Part shown: one piece after another, positions 63,823-64,000 of the stretch | Layout: each line of letters starts with the position of its first letter | How positions within the stretch are numbered: position 1 is the stretch's first letter | NCBI RefSeq assembly: GCF_008929045.1 | Contig: NZ_VFAH01000013.1 | Location: 108,390 to 172,389, forward strand | Length of the DNA stretch: 64,000 bases | Reading direction: 5' to 3' | DNA from: Noviherbaspirillum aerium | Lineage (GTDB): Bacteria > Pseudomonadota > Gammaproteobacteria > Burkholderiales > Burkholderiaceae_D | Notes under the pieces: model-generated | Told to the model about the DNA's origin: nothing | Seen by the model: only the letters and a program-made list of their open reading frames with translations | Databases searched by the model: none | Translations under genes and position numbers: made by a program

Positions 63823-64000
63823 ATGCAGTTCACTACAAAAATGATTCCATTGGCCGGTGCAATCGCCTTTGCTTTCGCAGGCGCAGCTTCGGCACAGGAA
63901 CAGGTCGTCAAGATCGGCCACGTCGGCCCGATCTCCGGCGCCATCGCACACCTGGGTAAAGACAACGAATACGGCGCCCGCATGGCCATCGATGAACTCA
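63823..64000 (+). CDS. Branched-chain amino acid ABC transporter binding protein, LivK type (partial)
   Basis: Only the first 59 residues are in the window. A signal peptide (MQFTTKMIPLAGAIAF..., cut near ASAQ) is followed by VKIGHVGPISGAIAHLG and GARMAIDEL, the standard LivK/periplasmic-binding start. AGGAGG at 63810-63815 precedes the ATG. It is divergent from the Lrp-type regulator; the 244-base spacer between them contains AT-rich DNA but no clear repeat. Confidence 0.9.
   Translation, partial: MQFTTKMIPLAGAIAFAFAGAASAQEQVVKIGHVGPISGAIAHLGKDNEYGARMAIDEL

Noticed and set aside
1..64000. A defence island, prophage or biosynthetic gene cluster
   Set aside because: No integrase, phage structural gene, restriction system, toxin-antitoxin pair or large biosynthetic enzyme was recognised; gene content and order are core-genome.

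Overview
The window is chromosomal DNA from a GC-rich Betaproteobacterium, most likely family Oxalobacteraceae (Herbaspirillum/Noviherbaspirillum-like). Reasons: an Entner-Doudoroff cluster with HexR, a pyruvate dehydrogenase locus whose E3 carries its own lipoyl domain, a betaproteobacterial proteasome homologue, a RibB protein with a degenerate RibA-like tail, and the Tol-Pal-CpoB order. Nothing looks like a prophage, genomic island or CRISPR locus. It is mostly conserved core genome; the most interesting signals are small and lie between or inside housekeeping genes.

Layout. 1-6740: sugar catabolism, with edd (cut by the left edge) divergent from pgi-zwf-hexR-tal and a HexR-like box on each side of the divergent promoter region. 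6800-10600: a palindromic MITE-like element, an OsmC/PaiB pair divergent from a MocR-type regulator, and a HupE/UreJ permease. 10598-15497: an SsuABC/TauABC-like importer, a CoA-transferase and an HD protein. 15513-18584: dnaX-ybaB-recR, with a strong candidate frameshift/slippage site in dnaX. 18677-23560: an AidB-like flavoprotein, the 4.5S RNA gene, ubiD and a lytic transglycosylase. 23582-28937: ribD-ribE-ribBX-ribH-nusB and an aminotransferase. 29102-36482: the minor pilin operon pilV-pilW-pilX-pilY1-pilE-fimT.

36815-38950: nrdR and glyA, the latter behind a ZTP riboswitch. 39112-45146: ydfG, ybgC and tolQRAB-pal-cpoB, followed by tRNA-Lys. 45718-49527: a copper-chaperone-like gene with a MerR/CueR-type promoter, an epimerase divergent from a ferredoxin-reductase fusion, a possible leader peptide/attenuator, and an ArgD-like aminotransferase. 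49628-56711: the PDH genes aceE-aceF-(BPH proteasome homologue)-lpdA. 56998-61444: folD, prlC, a DUF4124-glutaredoxin protein, holC and a small unknown protein. 61597-64000: dadA, an Lrp-type regulator and the start of a LivK-type binding protein.

Genes cooperate in visible blocks. Glucose-6-phosphate flows through Zwf and Edd under HexR; pyruvate then enters the PDH complex. Folate one-carbon metabolism is represented by GlyA (with its ZTP sensor) and FolD. The Tol-Pal block and the type IV pilus minor pilins are envelope systems. All calls come from reading the sequence; no database search was run.
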